From contig JAHJLN010000210.1 of the NCBI GenBank assembly GCA_018821715.1, positions 1-33,497 of the forward strand: DNA of 33,497 bases, in the 5' to 3' direction. Shown here in pieces: positions 25,488 through 33,448 of this stretch (positions within the stretch are counted from its first letter, which is position 1; the number at the start of each line of letters is the position of its first letter). The DNA is from Pseudomonadota bacterium. GTDB lineage: Bacteria; Desulfobacterota; Desulfobacteria; Desulfobacterales; Desulfobacteraceae. A model generated the notes under the pieces. That model searched no databases and was not told the DNA's origin. It saw only the letters and a program-made list of their open reading frames with translations. The translations under genes and the position numbers were made by a program.

Positions 25488-26336
25488 TCAAATCTTTGTA
25501 ATCAACTCATTTAAAGGAACAGTAACAATTGTTTTCATTCTCTCACCTACATACATTTGTGGCTGCGATGCTGATAAGTTGTTTCTTTTTTCCTTTTCCG
25601 CCACTTGTTGGCTTGCCTGCAAAAAGAGTTCAGATAAAGACTTAGATGCGTTAAAGTTATTTTGAAATAATTCTCTGATAAAATAAGTATTTTTCCCTTT
25701 GGGAGAACAGCCGAAAGACACCCGATCTTTGGATGCGGATGTTATGATAATGCGATTTTCACCGGCTAACTCAGTCATAAATGATCCAGAGTAGCAAGCA
25801 GAAATCAGGATAATGGTCGGAATGGATTCCAATTGTTCAAGATATCGCTTAACCTCTTGACTGGTAAGGTCCACAGAGTAACCACCATTGCCAATCTTTA
25901 TTCTGATCTTATTTGGCGCACCATGGCTTGCTAATAAGACGACAACAAGTGAGTTTTGATTGGACAAGCCGGCAATATTTGTGAGCACACGATTCATATT
26001 TTTTTTTATAGCAAAAGGGTAATTGATATCGGAAAGTTCATGCTGATTGCTCAACAATAGTATTGACAATCGTGGATTCAAGGAATGTAAAATATCTCGT
26101 ACAAGAATTGCATCACCTTGGAATGCCGTCGAACCAGAATGTAGTGCAAATGCCGCATAAAACACTCTTTTTGTGTTGCCGACCGCATTCATATGGCTCG
26201 CAGTCGCCTCCTGGATATTGAGAAGCGCATCGCTTTTATCACGCCACTTAGGATTTTGGGGTGAGATGCCACAGCCTGCCAAACAAGTAAGAGCGATGAA
26301 AAGAGCTCCAACTTTAATCAATAATCGCGTTGTCAT
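25488..26336 (-). CDS. Peptidase C13 (legumain-like) family lipoprotein
   Basis: A 282-residue protein with a lipoprotein signal peptide (lipobox LAGC, Cys22) and a clan CD caspase/legumain-type catalytic domain: the His is His138 in LLASHGAP and the Cys is Cys181 in LISACYSGSF, each after a hydrophobic strand as the clan requires. Bacterial C13 proteins are envelope-anchored Cys peptidases of mostly unknown substrate. The TSASKDRVSFGCSPKGK segment after the Cys corresponds to the substrate pocket region. It stands alone, with a likely terminator downstream. Confidence 0.88.
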   Translation of the reverse strand: MTTRLLIKVGALFIALTCLAGCGISPQNPKWRDKSDALLNIQEATASHMNAVGNTKRVFYAAFALHSGSTAFQGDAILVRDILHSLNPRLSILLLSNQHELSDINYPFAIKKNMNRVLTNIAGLSNQNSLVVVLLASHGAPNKIRIKIGNGGYSVDLTSQEVKRYLEQLESIPTIILISACYSGSFMTELAGENRIIITSASKDRVSFGCSPKGKNTYFIRELFQNNFNASKSLSELFLQASQQVAEKEKRNNLSASQPQMYVGERMKTIVTVPLNELITKI

Positions 26337-26699
26337 TTTCTCCTCTCAATCGGATCCTATAGATAACGAGTCTGTAGAAAAAGTTCAGTCTTAATTTAAT
26401 GCAGTGTTTTTATCAACAAAATCATCTAATGTGAAAATATAATTTAATGTTGGAAAAAATGCCACAATAAATTTAATTGGAGCTGCTGTGACCGAGACGG
26501 CAAACTCCGATTAGACTTTTTTACATCATATGAATTCAGGATTGGAATCTTCGGGCTTTCTAAAGATTTCAAATGGTATATTCTGATCAAGCAAACCTAT
26601 CGCTTGAAAATCAGCAATGCAGATACAGTAAATGATACGGGACCTGGAAAGGGAGAGGGGATAAATCGGATATTTTAAACTTGTGTATAGGATTTATAA
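26337..26699. other. Intergenic stretch, no gene supported
   Basis: About 360 AT-rich bases between the divergent C13-peptidase and methyltransferase genes. No open frame with a ribosome site and family resemblance was found. The promoters of both flanking genes must lie here, but no sigma-54 element with correct spacing was seen and sigma-70 boxes could not be chosen with confidence. Confidence 0.45.
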
Positions 26700-26765
26700 A
26701 TGAAATTTGCTATAAAATCAGACGGCATTAAGATCGAGGTGTATAATTTAGAGAGGATTGCATGA
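26700..26765 (+). CDS. Short leader ORF coupled to the methyltransferase gene
   Basis: A 21-codon frame (MKFAIKSDGIKIEVYNLERI, then Ala and TGA) begins 7 bases after an AGGA site, and its TGA overlaps the ATG of the next gene as ATGA. This is the geometry of translational coupling. No homology is recognised; the peptide itself may not matter. It could equally be a chance frame or the end of a decayed gene. Confidence 0.35.
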   Translation: MKFAIKSDGIKIEVYNLERIA

Positions 26766-27577
26766 ATTCAGGTGAAATGGAACAGCAAATAGACGGGATT
26801 ATGAATATATCCGCGTCTCTTTCAGGCCATCTTAGAAAAAGGGAGGTCCAATTTCTAGCAACTCTGCCTTTTTTACAGGTTCCAGGGGAGATTTTAGAAA
26901 TAGGCAGTTTTAAGGGGAAATCAACCATTATTCTGGCAAAATCAGCTCTATCATCTGGAACAAATAAGATTTTTGCTTGTGATCCACTCTCTTTATCTTG
27001 CTCTACCGATCCAGTGGATGCGACTGGAGATGAACTGCCGGGTATTTTTAAAAAAAATATTGAAGATTCCGGGCTCAGCCAAAATGTTGAATTTTATCAA
27101 ATGAAATCCAGCCAATTGGCAGACGTTTGGGGGAAACCCTTAAAAATACTTTGGATTGATGGCGATCATACATATCAGGGCGTTCTATCTGACATTTTTT
27201 TTTACAAGAAGCATCTTGTTCCGGGTGCAATTGTCTGTCTTCATGATGTGCTTCATGGATTTGATGGGCCAATTCGAGCTTTTATGGAACAAATATTACT
27301 ATCAGATGAATTCGCAGATTGTGGCCTCTGCGGTTCCATAGGGTGGGGCCAGTTTGTAGGGAATGGTTCTGTGTCAAAGAGACAATGGGAAAAAAAACTG
27401 TCTTTATTTTCAAAGCTGTCAAGAATATTGCCTTTTGTTATAAAAAAAAATAATGGCATAAAAATAAATGAACATCTTCGCAGATTTTATAGGTTTCTTA
27501 TCCCTCATGGGCCTATTTCTCCAACTCGTTGGATTGAAAAACGAAATAAGCCTTGGCTTTCCGGGCCCCAGGTGTAA
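26762..27577 (+). CDS. Class I SAM-dependent methyltransferase (Methyltransf_24 type)
   Basis: A 271-residue protein with a Rossmann methyltransferase core: motif I GEILEIGSFKGKST (about residues 42-55), the acidic strand KIFACDPLS, ILWIDGDHTYQGV (about 136-148) and VCLHDVLHGFDGP. The IDGDH.Y signature is typical of methyltransferases found near surface-polysaccharide and cephalosporin-hydroxylase-like genes. The C-terminal 60 residues are basic and poorly conserved. GAGAGGA lies just before the ATG. Its acceptor is unknown, and no glycan cluster is beside it. Confidence 0.87.
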   Translation: MNSGEMEQQIDGIMNISASLSGHLRKREVQFLATLPFLQVPGEILEIGSFKGKSTIILAKSALSSGTNKIFACDPLSLSCSTDPVDATGDELPGIFKKNIEDSGLSQNVEFYQMKSSQLADVWGKPLKILWIDGDHTYQGVLSDIFFYKKHLVPGAIVCLHDVLHGFDGPIRAFMEQILLSDEFADCGLCGSIGWGQFVGNGSVSKRQWEKKLSLFSKLSRILPFVIKKNNGIKINEHLRRFYRFLIPHGPISPTRWIEKRNKPWLSGPQV

Positions 27578-27747
27578 TATCATTGACCTTCTTGGGACAG
27601 CGGCCAAGAAGATTCGGAATGACAACTCCTGAAAGGCTGATCACCACTTTTTAAAACAAAAATTCTTTAAATCCTCTCTTTTGGGTGCAATAAAACAACT
27701 ATTGGATTTAATGCCATCTATTGTTTTAACTTCAAAAAGGAGATCCC

Positions 27748-27942
27748 ATGTATCTGCCTGAAGAAAAACGCGATGAAATCAGAAACTGTATAAAGAATCG
27801 TCAATCCGGTTCAGGGGTTGTTTTTGGACAAGACAAAAAAAGCGCTGTCCTAGGATTGCATGCCACAGAGGACAGCCGGAAAATCTCACAGATTTTATTT
27901 GACGCAAGGGATGGGAAAGAACTTTTCACGCCTTTCAGATGA
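27748..27942 (+). CDS. Small hypothetical protein
   Basis: A 64-residue frame with an excellent AAGGAGATCCC ribosome site, ending 16 bases before the YbaK gene on the same strand, so it is probably a real gene in a two-gene unit. It is hydrophilic, has no signal peptide or membrane segment, and no family was recognised. Notable segments are GSGVVFGQDKKSAVLGLHA and LFDARDGKELFTPF. Confidence 0.6.
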   Translation: MYLPEEKRDEIRNCIKNRQSGSGVVFGQDKKSAVLGLHATEDSRKISQILFDARDGKELFTPFR

Positions 27943-27958
27943 TGTGGAGTTACAGGAC

Positions 27959-28426
27959 ATGACACCTGCAATCAATTGCTTAAAAAAGGCAAACGTAAAC
28001 CATCTCATTCACCACTATGATCATGACCCGAATTCCAGAGTCTATGGAGAAGAAGCGGCTGAAAAATTAAATATATCCAGGGATCGGCTTTTTAAAACCC
28101 TTATCGTATCTGTTGATGATAAAAATCTGTCTGTCGCACTGGTTCCGGTATCCAGGCAACTGGATTTAAAAAAATTTGTAAAAGCCCTGGGATCAAAGAA
28201 AGCTAAAATGGCGGATAAAAATGATGTCCAACGCACAACCGGATATATTCTGGGCGGCGTCAGCCCTTTCGGACAAAAAAAGAAACTGACAACACTTATT
28301 GACCGTTCTGCTTTGACGTTTGATACGGTTTATGTCAGTGCCGGGCAGCGTGGCCTGCAGATTGAGCTTTCCCCAGAAAATCTGGGAATACAAACCAATG
28401 CAAAATATGTTGATATCTGCAAATAG
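27959..28426 (+). CDS. ybaK: Cys-tRNA(Pro)/Cys-tRNA(Cys) deacylase, YbaK/EbsC family
   Basis: A 155-residue YbaK protein, with the start placed at the ATG beginning MTPAINCLKKANVNHLIHHY, 10 bases after GGAG. Family landmarks are YGEEAAEKLNI, RLFKTLIV, ALVPVSRQLDLKKFVKALG and the catalytic-loop region GYILGGVSPFGQKK, then TVYVSAGQRGLQIELSP. It hydrolyses Cys mischarged on tRNA(Pro). The longer in-frame start at 27860 overlaps the upstream gene and is not favoured. Confidence 0.93.
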   Translation: MTPAINCLKKANVNHLIHHYDHDPNSRVYGEEAAEKLNISRDRLFKTLIVSVDDKNLSVALVPVSRQLDLKKFVKALGSKKAKMADKNDVQRTTGYILGGVSPFGQKKKLTTLIDRSALTFDTVYVSAGQRGLQIELSPENLGIQTNAKYVDICK

Positions 28427-28443
28427 ATTGAAAAAAAATAAAA

Positions 28444-30027
28444 CTATTTGATATGATCTGACAGTTGAGAAAGATACTCAAGGCGGTTGATCTGATATTT
28501 TTTTATTTTATAATTCAACAACTGGGGGGAAATGCCAAGAATCCTGGCAGCAGCAGAAGGTCTGCCAGAGGTTTTTACGAGCGCCTCTTTGATCAGGTGA
28601 ACTTCACTTTTTGTTCTTGTTTGGAAAAGTGACAATATCCCCTTCCCCGGCTCAGGCTTGTTTTCCCATGCAGGCGACCAAGAAAAGGAACCTGGCCTGC
28701 CGGTATCAGTCTGGTCTGTTTCCGGCTTCTGTTTTTCAACAGCCTCTCGATTCCTGTCCTTAAAAAAAAGTGACAGATGGGTGGGCAGGTGACGGGTCAT
28801 CATCCTGTGGCTGCGATTGACCAGATTCATGCCGCCCTCAATCACATGTTCCAGTTCCCTGACATTGCCGGGCCAGGGGTATTGGGAAAATAATGTCATC
28901 ACCTCGCTGGAAACGGCAGCAACCTTTTTGTCCAGCAGAGAGCCGGTCTTCAAAAGAAAATACGGAATAAGCAGGGGCAGGTCTTCCAGCCGTTCCCGCA
29001 ACGGCGGAATCCGGATAAAGACCACAGCAAGCCGATAAAAAAGGTCGGCACGCAGACTTCCATCGGCAATGGCTGCGTGAGGATTCTGATTCACCGAGCT
29101 GATAATCTTAAGGTCAATGTCAATTTCATCGAGTGACCCCACCCGCCTGATCTTTCGCTCCTGGAGAAACCGGAGCAGCTTGGCCTGGAGTCCCACTGTC
29201 ATGGAATTGATTTCATCCAGAAGCAGGGTGCCGCCGTCTGCTTTTTCAAACAGCCCCTGTTTGTCCACAGCTCCTGTAAACGCTCCTTTGGACGTGCCGA
29301 ATAAAATGCCTTCCAGAAGATTTTCAGGGATAGCTGCGCAGTTTATGGCCACATATTGGTTCTGATTTCTGGCACTGTTGTTGTGGATGGACTGTGCAAT
29401 GAGTTCCTTGCCCGTGCCGGTTTCACCGAACAGCATCACCGGGGAGATCGATTGGGCCGACATTTTTGCCGCTTCAACACAGTCAAGGAACTCCCTTGAT
29501 TCTCCGATGATATCCTGAAACCTGAACCGTGTCCCGTTCGCCAGCGGCAGGCCTCTTTTCAAGGCCCTCAAAGGTCCTATCCCCTGAAGGTCTCTTATGG
29601 TTTCCGGTTGGAAAACCGCTTCAAATCGCTGTTCAATAATGGAAAAATCCTGGATAAAACAGATGGTGCCAAAAAGCCTGCTGCCTTCAAACAAAGGGAA
29701 AATATTGTGAATGGAATTAACGATTTTCCCGGTACAGGTCCGGTAATAACAGGCAAGCCCCTTGATAGACCTGCCGGTTTTAATACATTGCAAAGTAGGG
29801 CTGATCCCATCATCCACATGATAGATATCGGTCACCTTTTTCCCTAGAAGGTCTTTGGCAGGCATATCATCAATTCGTGCCTGCTCCTCATTGACAAACC
29901 TGACCCGGCCATATTCATCCGTGACAATGATGCCGTCGAAAAAATCCTCCAAAAGGGGCAAAAAGGAGAATTGGTTCATATCCAGACTGGGGAACAATCT
30001 TTTAATATCATTTTTTTCAAGATCCAT
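28444..30027 (-). CDS. Sigma-54-dependent activator 2 (PAS, AAA+, Fis-type HTH)
   Basis: A 527-residue enhancer-binding protein with the same plan as the activator at 608-2017. A PAS-like domain covers about residues 20-135; both activators share GKK(I/V)TDIY, a DD pair, SPT and a Cys in the next segment. The AAA+ domain has Walker A GETGTGKE (about 201-208) and a canonical GAFTGA loop (about 248-253), and a Fis-type HTH lies at the C-terminus (RPSAAARILGISPQLLNYK). It is longer through an insert between the AAA+ and HTH parts. It is last in the minus-strand module, 58 bases after the racemase-like gene, so it may be partly autoregulated. The ribosome site at ATG 30027 is weak. Confidence 0.93.
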   Translation of the reverse strand: MDLEKNDIKRLFPSLDMNQFSFLPLLEDFFDGIIVTDEYGRVRFVNEEQARIDDMPAKDLLGKKVTDIYHVDDGISPTLQCIKTGRSIKGLACYYRTCTGKIVNSIHNIFPLFEGSRLFGTICFIQDFSIIEQRFEAVFQPETIRDLQGIGPLRALKRGLPLANGTRFRFQDIIGESREFLDCVEAAKMSAQSISPVMLFGETGTGKELIAQSIHNNSARNQNQYVAINCAAIPENLLEGILFGTSKGAFTGAVDKQGLFEKADGGTLLLDEINSMTVGLQAKLLRFLQERKIRRVGSLDEIDIDLKIISSVNQNPHAAIADGSLRADLFYRLAVVFIRIPPLRERLEDLPLLIPYFLLKTGSLLDKKVAAVSSEVMTLFSQYPWPGNVRELEHVIEGGMNLVNRSHRMMTRHLPTHLSLFFKDRNREAVEKQKPETDQTDTGRPGSFSWSPAWENKPEPGKGILSLFQTRTKSEVHLIKEALVKTSGRPSAAARILGISPQLLNYKIKKYQINRLEYLSQLSDHIK

Positions 30028-30085
30028 ATGGGTCTGTGTATCAGAAGATCGTTTTTATTGCCAATAAAATCCCCCTCTTTGTTTT

Positions 30086-30874
30086 TCAGATGTGCCCGTA
30101 GTAGTCCCGGTGTACCACCACAGAATAGGCATAATCCAGCAGGGTGCCCCAGCTGAATACCGGAAGATCGATGCGGTGCTGGATGGCCCTGGCAAAGGGC
30201 TGCATCCCAGTGCACTCCAGCATGATGGCGCCAATGGTTGGATGATTTTTGCAAAACGCAACACAGGTATCAACCATCTGTTTTTCCTGAATCTCATAAA
30301 CCGCTTCAGGCTTATCCGGGCGAACCTCCCAGTTCCACAGTCTGTCAAGTTCCGTGCAGTTGTATTCATCAGAGGCGCCGGCAATCAGGTAATTGCTGCC
30401 GGGCCTGATACCGACATTTGCAAGATGGGTGTCCGTTAAGAACTGCTTTTGATAACACACAATGCCGACATCTTTTTTAGATCCAATGGTCTGCTGGATA
30501 AACGGTACCTGGAGCAGGCTGGACATAAATACCGGTACATCAACGCAGGCTGCAACGGCCGGCTGGAAAAAGGCAAAATACCCGCACTCTGCGGCAATGG
30601 CTCTGCATCCCATTTTTTCAAGTTTTTTAGCTGCCGTTAATATGGGGTCCAGGCAGGGGGACTTATCCTCATGCCAGAGCAGCTGCTTTATGTCAATGCC
30701 ATCCACTATTTCATACTGAATCGGATAGGGAAAGGCGCTGGCATTTCTCACATCTCCCGGAAATCCGGGGTAGATATCATCCAGGATCATGATACCGATC
30801 CCCATCCCATAGCAGGTATGGGCCTTTCGTGTGACCATGTGATTGATGCCTGCATCACGGTTTTGATACTGCAT
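30086..30874 (-). CDS. Asp/Glu/hydantoin racemase-like protein
   Basis: A 262-residue protein of the Asp/Glu racemase fold. Paired cysteines sit in AIAAECGYF (Cys97) and IMLECTGMQPFA (Cys221), the positions of the two catalytic thiols of cofactor-independent racemases. It starts after AAGGAGGGGATC and follows the mttB gene by 10 bases, so it is co-transcribed. Racemisation or decarboxylation of an alpha-substituted acid is possible; the substrate is presumably the amino acid or amine handled by this module. Glutamate racemase for cell wall synthesis is less likely given the context. Confidence 0.85.
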   Translation of the reverse strand: MQYQNRDAGINHMVTRKAHTCYGMGIGIMILDDIYPGFPGDVRNASAFPYPIQYEIVDGIDIKQLLWHEDKSPCLDPILTAAKKLEKMGCRAIAAECGYFAFFQPAVAACVDVPVFMSSLLQVPFIQQTIGSKKDVGIVCYQKQFLTDTHLANVGIRPGSNYLIAGASDEYNCTELDRLWNWEVRPDKPEAVYEIQEKQMVDTCVAFCKNHPTIGAIMLECTGMQPFARAIQHRIDLPVFSWGTLLDYAYSVVVHRDYYGHI

Positions 30875-30884
30875 GATCCCCTCC

Positions 30885-32321
30885 TTATTTCCAGGCTGTC
30901 TGCATGCGGTCCAGTTCTTTGATGATCTTTTCCGGCAAAACTTTTGGTCTGTGGTTCATTTTTTCAAGGGTCAGTTTCTGGAGACGCTGCTCCAGCGTCA
31001 TGGCCCCCTGGCTCTTCCAGTTATCATGCACCTGGCGTTCAAACAGTTCAGAGTATTTGATCTTCCGGAAATGATCCATGGTATGCTTTTCCTGAAGGTA
31101 ATGCCCCCCCGGACCTACCTTGTCTATAATATCCAGGGCCATGGTTTCCCTGGTCACGGGAATCCCTTCCATATAATGCTTTACCGAGGTCACAATATCA
31201 TTAACCAGAACCATGAACTCCGGGGAAACAAGATTGCCGTGATCCATCCAGGAGCTGCAGTCATGGATCAGGCCCGAGCCTATGGCTGCCGCACTCAAAC
31301 ATTGGAATGCCGCTTCAGCACCTGCCTGGGCATCACAGAACTTGGCGTCCGTAGCACCGGCCGTACCAAAAAAGGGCAGCTGATAGTGCTGGGCCATCTG
31401 GGCCAATGCGCCTGTCATGAGACTCAGCTCATTGGCACCATAGGAAAAGATGGATGTGCGCATGTCCATGATGGTGGTAAAGGCCCCATAAATAAACGGC
31501 GCTCCCGGGTTTGCCAGCTGGTGCATGACAAGGCCGCTCAAGGATTCCGCACTGCCCTGGACAATGGTGCCGGCAAAGGTTGCAGGAGAGGACCCGCAGG
31601 CCTGGGGTGCGGGAAAATTAATCAGGGGAATGCCTTTCTGGGCACAAAAAAGGATCTTGTCCACGGCAGGGTCATAATATACCAGGGGAGATATGGGCTC
31701 TGAGTAATGGACAATGGTCGGGGTTTTTTCAAAATTCTCTTTTCCTCCGCAGAGCAGCAGGGCCATTTCATAGATGTCATTGACACTGTTGGTGTCTTTG
31801 CAGCAGAACACCAGGGGTTTTTCACAGAACTGCAGGGTGCTTCTGGCCACGATCCGGTCAGCAATGTCTGCGGGCACATCATCGGCCATGCCGATGGTCA
31901 TGCACCAGTCAAATCCCGGCAAAGCATCGCACAAGGCTGCCGTGACCTCCACGTGCCTGCTCTCAAACCGGGTCCGGTTGTGGGTGGCAGGGTCCATATA
32001 GTCGATGCAGTCCAGGCTGGGGCCGAAATAGGATTTGTCCCGTTCAAGGGTGACGGTTCTTTCCCCGGTCCTTTTTCCGAGAACGATCCGTTTGGGTGCC
32101 TTTTGAATGGCATCCTCCACCATCCAGGAGGGAATTCTGACGCGATCCTTGTCAACCCTGGCGCCTGCATCGGCCAGAAGCATTCGTGCTTTGGGATGGG
32201 TCAGTTTTATTCCGGTTCTTTCCAGCACTTCCAGGGTTGCCATGTGGATCTGTTGAATCTGTTCTGTGTTGATGACCTGAAGCCGGGGTTTAAAATAAAG
32301 CTCGTCCGTATGCATACCCAT
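30885..32321 (-). CDS. MttB-superfamily corrinoid methyltransferase, non-pyrrolysine type (copy 2)
   Basis: A 478-residue MttB-superfamily protein. It shares the family plan with the copy at 2344-3762: IQQIHMATLEVLERTGI near the start, a glycine-rich middle (FFGTAGATDAKFCDAQAG) and DKVGPGGHYL followed by HTMDHFRK near the C-terminus. The copies differ greatly in between, so they likely demethylate different amines. The frame contains no internal stop, so no pyrrolysine. AAGGAG precedes the ATG. It is flanked by an ornithine-cyclodeaminase-like and a racemase-like gene, but no corrinoid or pterin methyltransferase gene is in this module. Confidence 0.93.
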   Translation of the reverse strand: MGMHTDELYFKPRLQVINTEQIQQIHMATLEVLERTGIKLTHPKARMLLADAGARVDKDRVRIPSWMVEDAIQKAPKRIVLGKRTGERTVTLERDKSYFGPSLDCIDYMDPATHNRTRFESRHVEVTAALCDALPGFDWCMTIGMADDVPADIADRIVARSTLQFCEKPLVFCCKDTNSVNDIYEMALLLCGGKENFEKTPTIVHYSEPISPLVYYDPAVDKILFCAQKGIPLINFPAPQACGSSPATFAGTIVQGSAESLSGLVMHQLANPGAPFIYGAFTTIMDMRTSIFSYGANELSLMTGALAQMAQHYQLPFFGTAGATDAKFCDAQAGAEAAFQCLSAAAIGSGLIHDCSSWMDHGNLVSPEFMVLVNDIVTSVKHYMEGIPVTRETMALDIIDKVGPGGHYLQEKHTMDHFRKIKYSELFERQVHDNWKSQGAMTLEQRLQKLTLEKMNHRPKVLPEKIIKELDRMQTAWK

Positions 32322-32357
32322 ATGTTTTTCTCCTTGTGTGACAGGTTATTGTAATGG

Positions 32358-33335
32358 TTAAAGGGGCAGCCAGGTGCCGATATTTTTTTCTTTGGCCAGG
32401 GTGTAAATCAGAGGAGCGACAGCCATGTCTTCCATGGCAAGTCCCAGATTGGCGGCAAAAGTTCTCTCCTGATCGTTTTGCCTTCCCTTTTTAAGCCCTG
32501 CAACCAGTTCTCCCAGGTCTGCATGTACCTTTGGACAATTCTGGAAAAACCCGACCTTGTCCCTGTAATGCGTATACTGGGCAAGGTTGTCGGTAGTCCA
32601 CTTGTCTGCCTGGTTTAAGGCGTTGCGGGAAAAAAAAGAATCAAAATCCACACAGGAAACAAACGCACCTTCATCAACCCAGCCCGACCGAATGGTTTCA
32701 TGGGGTTTTTTCAGGATGGGGCCCGAGGTTACCACGATATCGCACCCGGTTACCGCTTTCTGGGGATCAGACACAACTTCAACCGCAAGACCCAGCGTAT
32801 CCCGCCCATAGTCTGCCAGGGCTTTGGCCTGTTCCAAAATTGTGTCAAAGGCATAAACTTTTTTTAAGGGGAACAGGGTATTCATAGCTTCCAGATGGGT
32901 ATGACCCTGCACGCCGCAGGCAAGAATTCCCATAACAGATGACTCGGGCCGGGCCAGGTATTTTGCAGACACGGCAGAGGCAGCAGCGGTTCTCATGGCC
33001 GTGATCCAGGCACAATCCATGACGGCCAGCGGCAACCCGGTTTCAGGGTTATTTAAAATCAAAAGCCCGTTGATATAGGGCAGCTCTTTTTTGGGATTGT
33101 CCGGATATCCGCTCACCCATTTGACACCAACTGAATTCATAGCCGGAATATAGGCGGGCATGGCATGGATAAAATTATCCCCCCCACCTGGATGAACCCC
33201 TGGCTTGGGCGGCATCTCCACTTGTTTCTGTCCCATTTCCCCAAATCCTTTTTCAACGACATCAATGATCTCGACCATGGGAAGACCGACTGCTGCAACA
33301 TTTTTTTGACTCAGGTAAAGCAATTTTTGTGTCAT
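32358..33335 (-). CDS. Ornithine cyclodeaminase/mu-crystallin family protein
   Basis: A 325-residue NAD(P)-dependent member of the OCD/mu-crystallin family. Landmarks are VGVKWVSGYPDNP with the active-site Lys, the helix AWITAMRTAAASAVSAKYLA, a Rossmann turn variant (ILACGVQGHTHLEAM), VTSGP and the later FVSCVDFDSFF. Relatives cyclise ornithine to proline, reduce cyclic imines (ketimine or pyrroline-2-carboxylate reductases) or dehydrogenate amino acids. First gene of the second module, with AAGGAAATTATT before the ATG and a sigma-54 promoter upstream. Work on a cyclic or N-methylated amino acid is a reasonable inference. Confidence 0.9.
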   Translation of the reverse strand: MTQKLLYLSQKNVAAVGLPMVEIIDVVEKGFGEMGQKQVEMPPKPGVHPGGGDNFIHAMPAYIPAMNSVGVKWVSGYPDNPKKELPYINGLLILNNPETGLPLAVMDCAWITAMRTAAASAVSAKYLARPESSVMGILACGVQGHTHLEAMNTLFPLKKVYAFDTILEQAKALADYGRDTLGLAVEVVSDPQKAVTGCDIVVTSGPILKKPHETIRSGWVDEGAFVSCVDFDSFFSRNALNQADKWTTDNLAQYTHYRDKVGFFQNCPKVHADLGELVAGLKKGRQNDQERTFAANLGLAMEDMAVAPLIYTLAKEKNIGTWLPL

Positions 33336-33392
33336 AATAATTTCCTTTTTTCACAATAAAAATCAGATCTTTTTCTTGTTTGGTTTCATATT

Positions 33393-33409
33393 TGCAACAG
33401 ATATGCCAA
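33393..33409 (-). promoter_or_regulatory. Sigma-54 (-24/-12) promoter of the second mttB module
   Basis: The minus strand reads TTGGCATATCTGTTGCA: GG and GC are 12 bases apart, with TTGGCA and TTGCA both matching consensus. It is the best of the sigma-54 elements in the window. It predicts a start near 33381, about 45 bases before the ATG at 33335. Activator 2 is encoded at the end of the same module and is the expected regulator. Confidence 0.78.
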
Positions 33410-33428
33410 GGTGGTGGGCAAGGGCAAC

Positions 33429-33448
33429 TTTGAATCTAACCATTCAAA
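33429..33448. promoter_or_regulatory. Inverted repeat upstream of the second sigma-54 promoter
   Basis: TTTGAAT-N6-ATTCAAA is a perfect 7-base dyad centred about 57 bases upstream of the predicted start. It is a plausible binding site for activator 2, though closer to the promoter than most enhancer sites. Only one copy is visible before the window ends. Confidence 0.45.

Noticed and set aside
30873-31703. 276-codon open frame on the plus strand
   Set aside because: It is antisense to the second MttB gene, which has full family support, a ribosome site and operon context. The plus-strand product has no recognisable domain.
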